Shown one piece after another: positions 1 through 6,669 of a DNA stretch of 7,375 nucleotides (the first letter of the stretch is position 1; the number at the start of each line of letters is the position of its first letter). The stretch is taken from assembly GCA_035633075.1 (NCBI GenBank), contig DASQFQ010000006.1, positions 1 through 7,375 of the forward strand, written 5' to 3'. Source of the stretch: DASQFQ01 sp035633075 (lineage in GTDB: Bacteria > Actinomycetota > Thermoleophilia > Solirubrobacterales > Solirubrobacteraceae). Made by a program: the position numbers and the translations under genes. The notes under the pieces were generated by a model. It ran no database searches and was not told the origin of the DNA. It worked only from the letters and a program-made list of their open reading frames with translations.

Positions 1-1067
1 AGCGGCAGGACGATCAGGAGGAAGAGGAGCAGCAGGCCCCCGGAGCGCTTGCGGCGGCGCTTGGGCGTGGGCTGGTCGGGCAGCGGCGCCGTGCGCTTGG
101 GTGGCTCACGGGCCGGGCCCGCTGCACCGCCCTCTAGTCGCTGATCGCCCGGCCGCAGCGCCTGCAACGCGACGGTGCCGTGGCGCCGGTACTCGACCTC
201 GTCCGCGGCGTCCACGGCGGCCGCCACCTCGCTCGCGTGGAGCGCGGTCGGTCGCGTGACGCCCTGGCGCGGGGCAGCCTCGCCCTCGAACGTGTCGTAC
301 TCCGCCGTGGCCTCGGTCTGCGCCGTGTCGGCCTCGCCGGCGCCGCGCCGGTCCTCGACCTCCTCCAGCCGGAACAGGATCACGGTGATGTTGTCGCGCC
401 CGCCGGCCTCGTTGGCCGCGTCGATCAGCCGCCGCCCGAGGGTCTCCAGGTCGCCGGCGTCCTCGAACAGCGGCTGGAGCTTCGGCTCATGGACCATCGA
501 GGTCAGGCCGTCCGAGCAGAGCAGGAAGACGTCGCCGGGCCTGGCCTGGAAGATGTCGACGTCCACCTGGACGTTGGCCTCGGGGCCGAGCGCGCGGGTG
601 ATCACCGAGCGCTGGGGGTGGGACTCGGCCTGCGCCTCGGTGAGCTTGCCGCGCGCGACGAGCTCGCCGACCAGGGAGTGGTCCTTGGTGAGGCGGACGA
701 GCTCGCCGTCCCGCAGCAGGTATGCGCGCGAGTCGCCGACGTGCGCGACGATCACCTCCTTGTCGGACACGTAGGCGGCGGTGACCGTCGTGCCCATGCC
801 CGCGCTGCGCTCGTCGGAGCGCGAGCGCTCGTGGATGCGACGGTTGGCGCCCTCGATCACGTCCACGAGGGCCTCTGCCGGGTTGCCGCCGGGGAGCTCG
901 GGGTCGAAGGAGCGCACCGCCATCTCGGAGGCCACCTCACCCGCGTTGGCGCCCCCCATGCCGTCGGCCACCACGAAGACGGGACTGCGTACGAAGAAGT
1001 TGTCCTCGTTGCCCTGTCGTTGCCGGCCGAGGTCAGAGGCGTACCACTGGTCTGCTATTCGCAACAT
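1..1067 (-). CDS. pstP: PstP-like PP2C-family Ser/Thr protein phosphatase (3' end beyond the window)
   Basis: Metal-dependent phosphatase expected to remove phosphate from phospho-Ser/Thr of the kinase(s) and their substrates at the inner face of the membrane. Reading back from ATG at 1067-1065, 355 complete codons are visible with no stop. PP2C motifs appear in order: R17 and GNED (19-22), DGMGG (35-39, metal-binding Asp35), MGTT (91-94), GDSRAYL (111-117), SDGL (185-188) and GGRDNIT (222-228, metal-binding Asp225). The catalytic domain ends near residue 236. An acidic, Ala/Pro-rich linker (about 237-335) follows, then a basic KRRRKR patch (336-341) and the start of a Leu-rich membrane segment (345 onward) cut by the window edge. 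This is the PstP plan: cytoplasmic phosphatase, membrane helix, extracellular tail. It starts 7 nt after the FhaB-like gene stop, as the last visible gene of the operon. Only the family-level identification is certain; the symbol rests on domain plan and gene order. Confidence 0.93.
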   Translation of the reverse strand, partial: MLRIADQWYASDLGRQRQGNEDNFFVRSPVFVVADGMGGANAGEVASEMAVRSFDPELPGGNPAEALVDVIEGANRRIHERSRSDERSAGMGTTVTAAYVSDKEVIVAHVGDSRAYLLRDGELVRLTKDHSLVGELVARGKLTEAQAESHPQRSVITRALGPEANVQVDVDIFQARPGDVFLLCSDGLTSMVHEPKLQPLFEDAGDLETLGRRLIDAANEAGGRDNITVILFRLEEVEDRRGAGEADTAQTEATAEYDTFEGEAAPRQGVTRPTALHASEVAAAVDAADEVEYRRHGTVALQALRPGDQRLEGGAAGPAREPPKRTAPLPDQPTPKRRRKRSGGLLLLFLLIVLP

Positions 1068-1074
1068 GGCTCGC

Positions 1075-1557
1075 TCAGCGCTCAAAGGTGAACTCGGAGT
1101 CCCCGATGCGGATCTTGTCCCCCGCGTGCAAGGGCTGCGGTCCGCGCAGCGGCTCTCCGTTGAGGTAGGTGCCGTTCGTCGAGCCTAGATCCTCCAGCAC
1201 GACGACGTCTCCGTGCGGCGCCAGCCGCGCGTGTGAAGTGGACGCGAAGGAGTCCTCGAGACGGATGTCGGCCTCCTCGGAGCGCCCGAGCACGGCGCCC
1301 TCGGACAGGTCGTACGCCGCCCCGTCGCGCAGCCCCACCGCGGTCTCGACGCGCAGGCGCGGCGCCCCGAGCGCGCCGTCGCCGCCCAGGGCCGCGGAGG
1401 CGACGTGCATGCCGGTGGCGTCCTCCATCCCGATCTGCGCTCCCCCGGCGGTGTGGCGCAGGTCCTTCAACGCGGAGCGCGCCATCCACAGCAGGAACAG
1501 GTAGAGGACGGCGATGAAGCCGAACTTGAGCGCGACGGCCACCGGATCGAGCGTCAT
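1075..1557 (-). CDS. fhaB: FhaB-like membrane-anchored FHA domain protein
   Basis: 160-residue phosphothreonine-binding adaptor. An N-terminal membrane helix (about residues 8-25, Phe/Leu-rich) is followed by a basic stretch and a flexible linker (about 35-68), then a C-terminal FHA domain (about 70-158). The FHA signature residues are present: GRS (91-93), Ser108-His109, GSTNGT (125-130) and Asn133 in YLNG. The Arg, Ser and Asn of these motifs normally contact the phosphothreonine peptide, so the domain should be functional. Size and topology match mycobacterial FhaB/FipA (about 155 residues), which is encoded between fhaA and pstP, exactly as here. The ATG at 1557 overlaps the fhaA stop as ATGA (1554-1557), with no strong ribosome binding site, pointing to translational coupling. 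By family it is expected to link kinase signalling to division or wall synthesis at the membrane; that role is inferred. Confidence 0.92.
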   Translation of the reverse strand: MTLDPVAVALKFGFIAVLYLFLLWMARSALKDLRHTAGGAQIGMEDATGMHVASAALGGDGALGAPRLRVETAVGLRDGAAYDLSEGAVLGRSEEADIRLEDSFASTSHARLAPHGDVVVLEDLGSTNGTYLNGEPLRGPQPLHAGDKIRIGDSEFTFER

Positions 1558-2315
1558 GAGCGCTCGAGCTCGAAGACGATCCGGGAGGTGCCGATCGTGA
1601 TCGTGTCGCCCGTCTTCAGCGACTGCGGTCCCTGGATGCGCCGACCATTGACCTTCACACCGTTGGTCGAGCCGAGGTCGCGGACGGTCCAGGAGGCCCC
1701 CGACGGGCGGACCTCGGCGTGTTTGCGCGACACGTTGGGATCGTCGACCTGGACGTCGGCTTCGCGCGAGCGCCCCAGCGTCGCGCCCTGCGGGCCCACC
1801 GGCGTGACGTGGCCGTCGACGCTCAGCCGGGCGCCCTTCCGCCGCGGGTCGGGCTCGCGCAGGGGCTCCGAGAGCCGGTCCGAGGTGGAGTAGACCATCG
1901 TGTGCCCCTCGTCGCCCTGGCTGGGCTCCTCGGCCTCGTCCTGCCCCGAGCGCACGAGCCGTGCCTGGATGCCGAACTCCCCGAGCCGCAGCTCATCGTC
2001 CGTCCTGAACTCGATCGACGGGCGAGTGAGCAGGGCGATGCGCTCGCGGCGGGCGTGCTCGAGCAGGTACCCCGACAGCTCGCGGCGCAACTCGTCCTCG
2101 TAGCCCGTGAACTGCTCCCGGTCCTGGGGCGAGAGCCAGACCGCGTACTCGTTGGGGGCATAGGTGCGAGCGAGCGAAGCGACCTTGTGCTCATCCATCT
2201 CGCGGGCGAGCTTGCGGGCGATCTCCACGGGCCGCACCTCGGACTTGAAGGCACGCGAGAACGTCCCCTCGACGAGGCCGGCGAGCTTGGACTCGAGATT
2301 GCGGAGCACGCTCAT
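1554..2315 (-). CDS. fhaA: FhaA-like protein: DUF3662 domain plus C-terminal FHA domain
   Basis: 253-residue cytoplasmic adaptor with no membrane segment. Residues 1-120 form the FhaA N-terminal domain (DUF3662): it opens MSVLRNLESK and has the typical RPVEIARKLAREM run (28-40) and the NEYAVWLSP core (55-63). An acidic linker (about 124-160) joins this to a C-terminal FHA domain (about 162-250) with GRS (181-183), SRKH (196-199), GSTNG (215-219) and Asn223. The phosphopeptide-binding residues are all present. Mycobacterial FhaA is about twice as long because of a long disordered Gly/Tyr/Pro-rich linker; here the linker is only about 40 residues. FhaA is known there as a partner of phosphorylated MviN/MurJ in peptidoglycan control, which makes a similar role plausible. 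The ATG at 2315 lies 5 nt after the kinase stop (TAG, 2321-2323), so expression depends on the kinase operon promoter. Confidence 0.93.
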   Translation of the reverse strand: MSVLRNLESKLAGLVEGTFSRAFKSEVRPVEIARKLAREMDEHKVASLARTYAPNEYAVWLSPQDREQFTGYEDELRRELSGYLLEHARRERIALLTRPSIEFRTDDELRLGEFGIQARLVRSGQDEAEEPSQGDEGHTMVYSTSDRLSEPLREPDPRRKGARLSVDGHVTPVGPQGATLGRSREADVQVDDPNVSRKHAEVRPSGASWTVRDLGSTNGVKVNGRRIQGPQSLKTGDTITIGTSRIVFELERS

Positions 2316-2320
2316 GCTGC

Positions 2321-4018
2321 CTACAAGTATTCCGACTCATCGCCCTCCCGAAGCCCCTCCGTCCATCTGAGGGCCACCGAGAGGGCTCCGGCGGCCAGCG
2401 CGCCAGCCACCACGCCGCGGGGCGAGGAGCCGGATACGGCCTGCGCGACGGAGACGCTGGCGGCCGCCAGCCCGGCCGCCCACATCGCCGCGGTCACCAC
2501 GTCGAAGGCGAGGTGCCGGCCCCGCACGAGCCAGGGCAGCACGAGCGCCCCGGCGGCCCACACCGCCGCCAGCGCCACGGCGCCCGACGTCGCCAGCGGG
2601 ACGACGACCTCGCTCGCGGCCAGGCCGGCCGCGCCGTCCCAGCCGGCGCGCGGCGGCGTGCCATCGACGGCGCCGAAGAGCAGGGTCCGCCCGAGCAGCG
2701 GCTCGGCCAGCAGCAGCCACCACAGGCCCAGCGCGCCCAGCGCCACGCGCGTCCAGCCGCTGCGGGCCCTCCCCGCCAGGGCAGGAAAGGCTCCGGCGAG
2801 ACCCGCGAGGCCGAGCAGAGGCGCGGCGGCGGGCAGCGACCAGACAGGGCCGGCACCCCGCAGCAGCAGCGGCGGGCCGATCGCCGCGAACATCACGATC
2901 AGGGCCGCGCCAGGCCGCGGCTCGGCCGCGAACGCGATCGCGCCAACCGTCGCGGTGGCGGCGAGCCCCCAGCCGGCCGCCGGGACGAGCGCCACCAACA
3001 GCGCGGCCGCGACCCCCGCGGCGAGGGCGGGGAGGGGAGGCTGCGGCAGCAGGCCGATGAGCGCCAGGGCGACGAGGCACCCCGCCGCGGCGGCGGCGGC
3101 GAGGCGCGCCGTGGCGGGCGGCAGCCCCCGCGACCCCTCCAGCGGGTGTGGGGCGACCGCGCCGCCGTCGCCCGACAGGGCGGGAAGCGCCTCGCCGAGA
3201 GCGTTGGTGAGGTCCATCAGGGTGCCACGCTCCTCCGGGCGCGGGCGCAGGGTGCGATCCAGCGCGCGGCACAGATCGGCGGGCAGGTCGCGACGGGTCT
3301 CGTCGAGCCGGGGGAGGACCGTGCCGAGCCTCCGGGCGGTGGCCGCGGGGCCGCCGGCGCGCACCGGGTTCACGCCGGCCAGCGCCTCGTAGAGCACGAG
3401 CCCAAGCGCGTAGAGATCGACGCGCTCGTCCACGCGCTCGCCCGCCGCCTGCTCTGGCGCCATGTAGGCCAGCGTCCCGACGACGTCGCCCGTGCGCGTG
3501 AGCGGCTCGTCGCCCGCGAGGTGCGCCACGCCGAAGTCGGTGAGCTTGGCGGCGCCGTAGGGCGCGCGCGGGCGGGCGGGGATCATCACGTTCTGAGGCT
3601 TGACGTCACGGTGGATCACGCCGCGCTCGTGGGCGTGCGCGAGCGCGGCGGCCAGGGCGAGGCCGATGCGCACCGCGTCGCGATCCGACAGCGCGCCCGC
3701 AGCCTCCAGCTGGGCCAGCGTGGCGCCGCAGACGAGCTCGGAGACCAGGAAGCGCGAGCCGTCCTCCTCGCCGGCGTCGAAGACCGCCACGATCCCGGGA
3801 TGGTCGAGGCGGGCAACCGCGTGAGCCTCGCGCCGCGCCCGATCGTCGGCCTGCCCGTCCGAGGGGATGACCTTCAGTGCCACGCGGCGGTTCAGCCGCT
3901 CGTCGCGGGCCTCATAGACGGTCCCGAAGCCGCCGGCGCCCAGGCGCGGACCCAGGCGATAGCGGCCCAGGGCCAGCGAGGGGTCCGCCGGGACGGTCGG
4001 CTCTTCGGTGGCCTGCAT
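2321..4018 (-). CDS. Ser/Thr protein kinase with polytopic membrane C-terminal domain
   Basis: 565-residue Hanks-type (PknB-like) kinase. The catalytic domain spans about residues 20-280: glycine loop GAGGFG (27-32), ATP-binding Lys49 in VALKV, helix-C Glu64, HRDVKPQN (136-143, catalytic Asp138), DFG (161-163), an activation loop with a TRT pair (Thr174, Thr176), GTLAYMAPE (181-189) and DLYALG (201-206). All catalytic residues are present. TRT matches the TxT sites autophosphorylated in PknB and reversed by PstP. Residues about 303-550 are not PASTA repeats but about eight or nine hydrophobic helices with short loops, ending in an acidic tail. The C-terminal module is unrecognised and may sense membrane state. 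The frame is open to an ATG at 4174, but that extension is Arg-rich and covers the intergenic region. The ATG at 4018 is preferred, being preceded by GAAAGGA at good spacing. It is the first gene of the fhaA-fhaB-pstP operon. Confidence 0.93.
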   Translation of the reverse strand: MQATEEPTVPADPSLALGRYRLGPRLGAGGFGTVYEARDERLNRRVALKVIPSDGQADDRARREAHAVARLDHPGIVAVFDAGEEDGSRFLVSELVCGATLAQLEAAGALSDRDAVRIGLALAAALAHAHERGVIHRDVKPQNVMIPARPRAPYGAAKLTDFGVAHLAGDEPLTRTGDVVGTLAYMAPEQAAGERVDERVDLYALGLVLYEALAGVNPVRAGGPAATARRLGTVLPRLDETRRDLPADLCRALDRTLRPRPEERGTLMDLTNALGEALPALSGDGGAVAPHPLEGSRGLPPATARLAAAAAAGCLVALALIGLLPQPPLPALAAGVAAALLVALVPAAGWGLAATATVGAIAFAAEPRPGAALIVMFAAIGPPLLLRGAGPVWSLPAAAPLLGLAGLAGAFPALAGRARSGWTRVALGALGLWWLLLAEPLLGRTLLFGAVDGTPPRAGWDGAAGLAASEVVVPLATSGAVALAAVWAAGALVLPWLVRGRHLAFDVVTAAMWAAGLAAASVSVAQAVSGSSPRGVVAGALAAGALSVALRWTEGLREGDESEYL

Positions 4019-4027
4019 GCCGAGCCG

Positions 4028-4034
4028 TCCTTTC
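4028..4034 (-). promoter_or_regulatory. Shine-Dalgarno site of the kinase gene
   Basis: On the minus strand GAAAGGA ends 9 nt before the ATG at 4018. It is the clearest ribosome binding site in the window and decides the kinase start in favour of 4018 over the upstream in-frame ATG at 4174. Confidence 0.75.
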
Positions 4035-4091
4035 GGCGCCGCGGCACACGCCCCTCTATGGCGCAACGCCACCTGCCGCCGAGCGGACGGG

Positions 4092-4097
4092 CATACT
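4092..4097 (+). promoter_or_regulatory. Candidate -10 element for the CARDB-like membrane protein gene
   Basis: CATACT lies 7 nt before the TTG start at 4105. No convincing -35 box or Shine-Dalgarno is visible. The position fits transcription starting at or next to the start codon (a leaderless mRNA), as for two other plus-strand genes in the window. The same bases read on the opposite strand as GTATGCCC, a possible -10 for the kinase operon. Confidence 0.45.
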
Positions 4098-4104
4098 TCA
4101 CGCC

Positions 4105-5214
4105 TTGTCCTTCTTCGACGAGGACGATGAGCCCCCCCGCAGGACCCTTCGGCCCCGCCGGGGCGCGCCGGCAAGCGGTTCTGCCACCGAGCAGCACACT
4201 CTGCTCGTGCGGCGGGCGATCGCGATCGGCGGCCTCGTGCTGCTCCTGATTCTGCTCTTCGTCGCGGTGCGGTCCTGCGCCGCGTCGCGCAAGGAGAACG
4301 CGCTCAAGGACTACAACCGCGAGGTGTCCTCGATCGTGCGCGAATCGGACACGCAGGTCAGCCAGCCGTTCTTCCAGCTGCTCGGCCAGGCGGGCGACGA
4401 GTCCCCGCAGGACCTGCAGATCAACATCTCCGGCTACCGCGTCCAGGCCGAGGCGCAGCTCAAGCAGGCCCGGGGCCTCGACGTCCCCAGCGAGATGGAG
4501 GCCGCGCAGCGCTCGCTGCTGATCGCGCTCGAGTTCCGTCGCGACGGCCTCGGCTTCATCGCCGGCCGCATACGCAGCGCGCTGGGCGACCAGGGGGAGG
4601 CCGCCAACGACGCGATCGTCCAGATCGCGGGCCAGATGCAGGCCTTCCTCGCCTCCGACGTCGTCTACCGGGCGCGCGCGGCTCCGCTGATCAAGCGCGC
4701 GCTTGACACGGCAGAGATCGGCGGTCAGCGCATCGCCCAATCCCAGTTCCTGCCGGGAATCGAGTGGCTCAGCGAGAAGACGGTCGCCGCCCGCCTCGGC
4801 CAGCAACTCAGCGGCGGCGGCTCGCGCAAGACCGGCCAGCCCGCCCCCGGGCTGCACGGCACCGGCCTGGAGTCGGTCACGGTCGGCGACACCAAGCTGT
4901 CCCCCGACGCGCCAAACCGCATCCCGGCCGCCGCCGACACCACGTTCGTGGTCAGCTTCACCAACCAGGGCGAGAACGACGAGTTCGATGTCCGCGTCGT
5001 GCTGCGGATCGAGGGCGGACCCAAGCCGATCCGTGTGACGCGGACGGTCGACACCGTCGCGCGTGGCCAGACCGCCACGGCCTCGCTCGCGCTCGGGCAG
5101 AAGCCGCCCACCGGCACCGCCGTGACCGTGAACGTCGAGGTGGCGAAGGTGCCCGGCGAGAAGAAGGTCGACAACAACAAGGCGTCCTACGACGTGCTGT
5201 TCACGGAGGGATAA
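4105..5214 (+). CDS. Uncharacterised single-pass membrane protein with helical middle and CARDB/Ig-like C-terminal domain
   Basis: 369 residues, function unknown. An acidic-then-basic cytoplasmic N-terminus (SFFDEDDEPPRRT near the start, Arg-rich to about 20) precedes one membrane helix (about 36-57, IGGLVLLLILLFVAV). An extracytoplasmic, largely helical region follows (about 60-235; regular Ala/Gln/Arg/Glu pattern, possible coiled coil), then a Gly/Ser/Pro hinge (235-253) and a beta-rich domain (254-367). That domain has FTNQGE (285-290), alternating beta strands (DVRVVLRIEG, 295-304) and a terminal VDNNK (355-359), the usual pattern of CARDB or other Ig-like domains. The TTG start is preferred: a -10-like box precedes it, and upstream in-frame ATGs lie inside the opposing kinase gene. 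A later GTG at 4207 would remove the acidic tail. Divergent transcription from the kinase operon suggests, but does not prove, a functional link; the exposed domain could bind wall or protein ligands. Confidence 0.85.
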   Translation: MSFFDEDDEPPRRTLRPRRGAPASGSATEQHTLLVRRAIAIGGLVLLLILLFVAVRSCAASRKENALKDYNREVSSIVRESDTQVSQPFFQLLGQAGDESPQDLQINISGYRVQAEAQLKQARGLDVPSEMEAAQRSLLIALEFRRDGLGFIAGRIRSALGDQGEAANDAIVQIAGQMQAFLASDVVYRARAAPLIKRALDTAEIGGQRIAQSQFLPGIEWLSEKTVAARLGQQLSGGGSRKTGQPAPGLHGTGLESVTVGDTKLSPDAPNRIPAAADTTFVVSFTNQGENDEFDVRVVLRIEGGPKPIRVTRTVDTVARGQTATASLALGQKPPTGTAVTVNVEVAKVPGEKKVDNNKASYDVLFTEG

Positions 5215-5249
5215 GCGGGGCACCGACCCGGCTCGTCGTGGCGGGCGCC

Positions 5250-5255
5250 TATGCT
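5250..5255 (+). promoter_or_regulatory. Candidate -10 element for the DUF4446-pheA pair
   Basis: TATGCT sits 8 nt before the GTG start at 5264, within the 49-nt gap after the upstream stop codon. There is no Shine-Dalgarno between them and no clear -35 box, which fits a leaderless transcript covering the DUF4446 gene and pheA. Confidence 0.5.
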
Positions 5256-5263
5256 TCGCCGCC

Positions 5264-5791
5264 GTGAACGACCTGACCGATCCGACGGGCATCGCTGCCC
5301 TGTCGGCCGGCGCTCTCGCGCTCGTGTCGCTCGTCCTCGGCATCGTCCTCGCCGTCCGGCTGCGGCGCCTGCGCGTGGCCCAGCGCGTGGTCCTGGGGCA
5401 GGACGGGGCCACCGACCTGGTGGCTCACGCGTCGGAGCTGCACGCCGCGTTCCTCGCGCTCCACGAGCGCGTGGAGGAGGCCGCCGGGCGCATGGACGAG
5501 CGAATGACCGCCGCCGAGGACCGCCTCGACGGGGCCATCGCCTACCGCTCGCTGGTGCGCTACGACGCCTACGGCGAGCTGACCGGGAACCAGTCGACCA
5601 CGATCGCGCTGCTCGATGCGGAGCGCAACGGCGTCGTGCTCTCCTCGATCGTGCGGCGGGAGACGGCGCGCATGTACTGCAAGCAGGTCCAGGACGGTCG
5701 CGGCTCCCAGCTCGAGCTCTCGCCTGAGGAGGCGGAGGCAGTCAAGCGGGCGATAGCCCGGGAGCCGGAGTCCATCACCCTCGACGGATGA
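5264..5791 (+). CDS. DUF4446 family membrane-anchored coiled-coil protein
   Basis: 175 residues, function unknown. One N-terminal membrane helix (about 9-32) is followed by a short Arg-rich stretch (RLRRLR, 32-37), an alpha-helical, probably coiled-coil section (about 52-92, with heptad-like HERVEEAAGRMDERM) and a compact C-terminal domain (about 96-166). The C-terminal domain carries the DUF4446 pattern: VRYDAYGEL (98-106), a STTIALLD strand (111-118), NGVVLSSI (122-129) and a closing Glu/Ala-rich helix (LSPEEAEAVKRA, 152-163). The membrane helix plus short basic stretch predicts a cytoplasmic globular domain. The start is GTG, chosen because a -10-like box lies 8 nt upstream and it gives the complete membrane helix. 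The stop overlaps the pheA start as ATGA (5788-5791), so the two are co-translated. DUF4446 has no established function, and the link to phenylalanine synthesis may be only positional. Confidence 0.88.
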   Translation: MNDLTDPTGIAALSAGALALVSLVLGIVLAVRLRRLRVAQRVVLGQDGATDLVAHASELHAAFLALHERVEEAAGRMDERMTAAEDRLDGAIAYRSLVRYDAYGELTGNQSTTIALLDAERNGVVLSSIVRRETARMYCKQVQDGRGSQLELSPEEAEAVKRAIAREPESITLDG

Positions 5792-6642
5792 GGGTCGGGT
5801 TTCTCGGGCCCCACGGGACCTTCAGCCAGGAGGCGGTCATGGCGGCGCTCGGCGCTGCGAGCTTCGAGCCCGCGCCCCAGCCCACGCTGCATGACACCGT
5901 CATGGCCGTGCACGAGGGAGAGGTGGACCGCGCGCTCGTGCCGATCGAGAACTCGCTCGAGGGCTCGGTGAACGCCACGCTCGACGCGCTGGCTTTCGAG
6001 ACCGACGATGTCGTCATCGTCGGCGAGCTCGTCCACCCCATCCGCCATTGCCTCATCGCGCGCGAGCCGGTCGCCACCGAGGCTGTCCGCACCGTCGTGT
6101 CGCACCCGCAGGCGGGCAGCCAGTGCGCCAGGTTCCTGCGCACGCGGCTCCCGCGCGCGAACCTCGTCCCCGCGGCGTCCACGGCCGACGCCGTGCGCGC
6201 GGTCGCCGGCCGGCCGGCGGAGAGAGAGCCGTGGGCCGCGCTCGGCACGCGGCTGGCCGCGGAGCTCTACGGCTGCCACGTGCTGGAGGCGGGCGTCGAG
6301 GACGTGGCCGGCAACGAGACGCGCTTCGTCTGGATCGGGCGAGCCGGCTCCGAGCCGTCCGAGGCCGCGCCGGATCGCCCCTGGAAGACCGCTCTGGTGT
6401 TCTGGGGCGCGGGCTCGGAGGCGCCCGGCTGGCTCGTGCGCTGCCTGGCGGAGTTCGCGTCGCGCGGCATCAACCTCACACGCATCGAGTCGCGCCCGCG
6501 TCGGCAGGGGCTCGGCCGCTACATGTTCTTCCTCGACCTCGACGGGCGCGAGGCCGAACCCCACGTCGCCGACGCCGTCGCCGCCCTGCGCGCTCACGCC
6601 GAGGCGGTGCGCGTGCTCGGGTCCTTCCCCGCCGCGAGCTGA
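5788..6642 (+). CDS. pheA: Prephenate dehydratase (PDT catalytic domain plus ACT domain)
   Basis: 284 residues, the usual length for a stand-alone prephenate dehydratase. It converts prephenate to phenylpyruvate, the committed step to phenylalanine, in the cytoplasm. The catalytic domain (about 1-185) starts with the typical GFLGPHGTFSQEA (4-16) and has VPIENSLEGSV (51-61), the SHPQA segment (105-109) and the catalytic NETRF motif (176-180; Thr178-Arg-Phe). There is no chorismate mutase domain. The C-terminal ACT domain (about 200-280) has GINLTRIESRP (227-237), the ESRP part of the phenylalanine-binding site. The partner GALV motif reads GWLV (214-217), with Trp in place of Ala, which could alter feedback inhibition. 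It has no Shine-Dalgarno of its own; its ATG overlaps the DUF4446 stop codon, so translation is probably coupled. Confidence 0.96.
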   Translation: MRVGFLGPHGTFSQEAVMAALGAASFEPAPQPTLHDTVMAVHEGEVDRALVPIENSLEGSVNATLDALAFETDDVVIVGELVHPIRHCLIAREPVATEAVRTVVSHPQAGSQCARFLRTRLPRANLVPAASTADAVRAVAGRPAEREPWAALGTRLAAELYGCHVLEAGVEDVAGNETRFVWIGRAGSEPSEAAPDRPWKTALVFWGAGSEAPGWLVRCLAEFASRGINLTRIESRPRRQGLGRYMFFLDLDGREAEPHVADAVAALRAHAEAVRVLGSFPAAS

Positions 6643-6669
6643 CCGCCCGCCGCCGGGCCGCCCCTTGGC

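Noticed and set aside
180..1091. Plus-strand open frames over the phosphatase region
   Set aside because: The minus strand encodes an unbroken PP2C protein with every catalytic motif. The plus-strand frames are compositional shadows.
1719..3392. Long plus-strand open frame (557 codons) opposite fhaA and the kinase
   Set aside because: It is antisense to two genes with complete conserved domains. Its translation is Ala/Arg/Pro/Ser-rich low complexity with no motif, the usual result of high GC at third codon positions.
4019..4174. 52-residue N-terminal extension of the kinase from an ATG at 4174
   Set aside because: The extension is Arg-rich without family similarity, overlaps the divergent gene and its promoter, and the ATG at 4018 has a good Shine-Dalgarno. 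The kinase fold needs only the shorter form.
3892..5412. Long minus-strand open frame (506 codons) opposite the CARDB-like gene
   Set aside because: It crosses the divergent promoter region and overlaps several well-supported genes. Its Arg/Ala/Gly/Leu-rich composition has no recognisable domain.
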